Positions 6,827 through 8,564 of a stretch of 8,564 nucleotides of DNA are shown here, piece by piece (the stretch's first letter is position 1; every line of letters begins with the position of its first letter). Made by a program: the position numbers and the translations under genes. The stretch covers positions 1 through 8,564 of the forward strand of contig JAAYAE010000328.1 in assembly GCA_012719555.1 (NCBI GenBank), read 5' to 3'. Under the pieces are notes generated by a model that saw nothing but the letters and a program-made list of their open reading frames with translations, had not been told where the DNA came from and ran no database searches. The DNA is from Acholeplasmataceae bacterium (lineage in GTDB: Bacteria > Bacillota > Negativicutes > Acidaminococcales > Acidaminococcaceae).

Positions 6827-8488
6827 CTATAAATCAAAAATATTTATCTGATCCCGTAAAATCAATTTTACTACGCCAAAAGTAACGAAAATCGTAAGCA
6901 TCATGCCCACGGCTGTAGCGCTTGCAACAGCAAGAAAACCATGATCAGACAAACTTAGGATGTTAATAGATGCCAAATTCCATTCCGGCGATACCAAAAA
7001 AATCACTGTACTTAGTGTATTCATTGCTTTCATAAAAGAATATACAAAACTAACAGATAGTGAATTTTTGAGCATTGGTAAAATAATGCGTCTAAATGTA
7101 ATAAAACTGTTAGCCCCCAAATTAGTGGAAGCCTGCTCTAACGACTTTTCAATTTGTTTAAGCCCTGCTACAGCTTGCCTATAACCTATCGGTAACTGTC
7201 GCAACGTCATACCAAGAATAATAATGGTAAGAGTCCCTGTAAGTTCTAAAACACCTGCGTTAAAAGCCATAATCAAAGACAGTCCAATAAAAGTTCCAGG
7301 TAAAGATACTGGCAACATAGCTAAAAAATCCATAATATTACGACCCGGAAAACGTTTACGTACTGTCAAAAACGCTAAGGCAATACCAAAAATCGTAGTA
7401 ATAGCCGCAGTAGACATAGCCGCTACCCAGCTGTTGCGCATATTAGCAGATTGTAAAACACCCTCGGCAAAATGTTCCATGGTAAAAGCATAGTCATAAC
7501 CAAACGTCTTGGTAAAAGCAAATAAACAAACAACACCAATTATCAACAAAATCCCTGCACACATAAAACTGCAAAATCCAAAGAAAAACCACCTTGCCGT
7601 ATTACTAACAGTAACTCTAGTAAGACCAGCTACCGGTTTCCCCGTGACAGTTACGTAAGATCTTTTTTCCAAATAGTATCTCTGTACAAAAAAAACTAAA
7701 ACCGTAGGAATAACCAAAAAAGCACTGAGTGTGGCACCCATAGGTAAATCCCACGCCCCTACAACTTGAGCATATGCTTCTGTTGCCAAAACATGGTAGT
7801 TAGCCCCAACCAGCATAGGGTTACCAAAATCAGCTAAACTATTAATAGCCACTAGTAAAAAAGCACTGGCAATACCGGGTATTGCCAACTTTAGAGTTAC
7901 AGTCCTAAATAAGCGCCAACCGTGAGCTCCCAAATTTTGTGCTGCCAATTCCAAATTGGGGCTGATACATTTTAAAACTCCGGAAATAGTTATATAAGCC
8001 AAAGGAAAGAAAGCTATGGTTTGGACGACCCAAAGGCCAAACCAACCATAGAGATCTGTCTTCAAGTGCAAAATATTCCAAGTAATAAATCCTCGACGAC
8101 CAAACAACATAATAAATGCCAACCCGGAAACAACAGAAGGAGCCATTGTAGGTAAAAGAGCTACTATCTGAAAAAAACGTTTACCTGGTATATCAACATA
8201 GTTAATTGCATAAGCGTATATAAACCCTATAATAATAGCTGATGTAGTAGCAAGCAATGAGGAAAACATAGTATTGCGAAAAGCTTCGATAAATTCTTTA
8301 CCTGTAATCGCCCTCATCCAATCTGTAGCTGTAGGAACAAACAATAGCTTGAAAAAGGGAAATAAAATAAATAATCCAAAAAACGCGAAAATAATGATAA
8401 TGCTGATTAATAACGGTGGTTCTCTGAATAATACCTTAAGTTCTGAGCGCCAACCTGTTTTTTCATGTCCAGCAGTTAATCCTGTCAT
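6827..8488 (-). CDS. Two-domain ABC importer permease of the FbpB/ThiP/AfuB type
   Basis: This inner-membrane permease (553 residues) has two fused transport domains in one chain, so a single copy forms the channel. About twelve hydrophobic segments can be placed, near residues 26-50, 72-95, 105-130, 147-170, 204-225, 250-270, 300-325, 355-378, 387-410, 415-433, 475-500 and 519-541. Each half has the cytoplasmic EAA loop that contacts the ATPase: LELAAQNLGAHGWRLFR (179-195) and LEQASTNLGANSFITFR (450-466). Length and fusion match FbpB (iron), ThiP (thiamine), AfuB-like (sugar phosphate) and 2-aminoethylphosphonate permeases; automatic labels of 'iron transporter' in this group are often unproven. 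The ATG start has GAGGGAG ten bases upstream, and the stop is TAG. No substrate-binding protein gene is inside the window; it is probably just beyond the right edge, upstream in the same direction. Confidence 0.93.
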   Translation of the reverse strand: MTGLTAGHEKTGWRSELKVLFREPPLLISIIIIFAFFGLFILFPFFKLLFVPTATDWMRAITGKEFIEAFRNTMFSSLLATTSAIIIGFIYAYAINYVDIPGKRFFQIVALLPTMAPSVVSGLAFIMLFGRRGFITWNILHLKTDLYGWFGLWVVQTIAFFPLAYITISGVLKCISPNLELAAQNLGAHGWRLFRTVTLKLAIPGIASAFLLVAINSLADFGNPMLVGANYHVLATEAYAQVVGAWDLPMGATLSAFLVIPTVLVFFVQRYYLEKRSYVTVTGKPVAGLTRVTVSNTARWFFFGFCSFMCAGILLIIGVVCLFAFTKTFGYDYAFTMEHFAEGVLQSANMRNSWVAAMSTAAITTIFGIALAFLTVRKRFPGRNIMDFLAMLPVSLPGTFIGLSLIMAFNAGVLELTGTLTIIILGMTLRQLPIGYRQAVAGLKQIEKSLEQASTNLGANSFITFRRIILPMLKNSLSVSFVYSFMKAMNTLSTVIFLVSPEWNLASINILSLSDHGFLAVASATAVGMMLTIFVTFGVVKLILRDQINIFDL

Positions 8489-8529
8489 CTTATCAAAACT
8501 CCCTCAAATCAAAAGTGATAAAAAATAAC

Positions 8530-8562
8530 CTTACTCCTGCTAAATAATTTAGCAGGAGTAAG
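8530..8562 (-). terminator. Strong hairpin with U-run upstream of the permease gene (minus strand)
   Basis: This is a perfect palindrome of two 16-base arms (8530-8545 and 8547-8562) around one centre base. In RNA it would fold as a stem of about 11-13 pairs with an A/U-rich loop. On the minus strand it is followed by GG and then TTATTTTTT, as in a Rho-independent terminator. It lies 41 bases before the permease start, leaving no room for a complete promoter between them. It probably ends most transcripts of an upstream gene, expected to be the transporter's binding protein, and lets some read through into the permease. That upstream gene is not visible. Confidence 0.75.
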
Positions 8563-8564
8563 CA

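Noticed and set aside
6960..7493. Two plus-strand open frames antisense to the permease
   Set aside because: They mirror the hydrophobic codon pattern of the permease and have no start signals or recognisable domains.
5739..8488. Specific naming of the transporter as iron (fbpBC), thiamine (thiPQ) or aminoethylphosphonate (phnTV)
   Set aside because: Permease and ATPase sequences of these groups are too alike to assign cargo without the binding protein, so no gene symbols are given.
8274..8528. Plus-strand open frame at the right end
   Set aside because: Antisense to the permease N-terminus, and lacks a convincing ribosome binding site or motif.

Overview
The window reads as part of a low-GC, anaerobic, Firmicutes-type chromosome. 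The best guess is the diderm class Negativicutes. That guess rests on three points: a secreted M48 peptidase of a type I associate with that group, AAGGAGG-like ribosome binding sites throughout, and the overall protein style. It is an inference from remembered family resemblance, not from a search. No rRNA, tRNA, CRISPR array or insertion sequence is visible, and no stretch longer than 300 bases lacks a gene.

Layout. At the left edge a plus-strand gene, cut at its 5' end, encodes an exported zinc metallopeptidase (M48 family) that ends at 1097. It converges with a minus-strand block covering 1181-8488, and the two meet at a strong nested hairpin (1102-1179) that should terminate transcription from both sides. 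Read in transcription order (right to left), the minus-strand block contains a two-domain ABC permease, its ATPase, the two halves of a split transketolase, the ATPase/GTPase gene ychF, a PHP-family phosphoesterase and a fumarylacetoacetate-hydrolase (FAH) family enzyme.

How the genes fit together. Permease, ATPase and both transketolase halves are joined by short gaps or an overlap, with ribosome binding sites placed at or inside the end of the preceding gene. They therefore look like one transcription unit. No substrate-binding protein is in view. A terminator-like hairpin just upstream of the permease (8530-8562) suggests that such a gene lies beyond the right edge and that the permease is transcribed by partial readthrough. 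The transporter is of the FbpBC/ThiPQ/AfuBC/phosphonate type. Its pairing with a split transketolase suggests import of a sugar phosphate or related compound that the transketolase then processes. The PHP and FAH genes are one base apart and translationally coupled.

The clearest anomaly is ychF. Its reading frame is full length and in frame, but a single TAA codon (3322-3324) splits it into an N-terminal G-domain piece and a C-terminal piece carrying the NVSE nucleotide-specificity motif and the TGS domain. The other genes here use TAA as a normal stop, so codon reassignment is unlikely. A nonsense mutation or a base-call error is the simplest reading.

I did not find a convincing new defence or mobile system. 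The most promising lead for new biology is the transporter plus split-transketolase operon.
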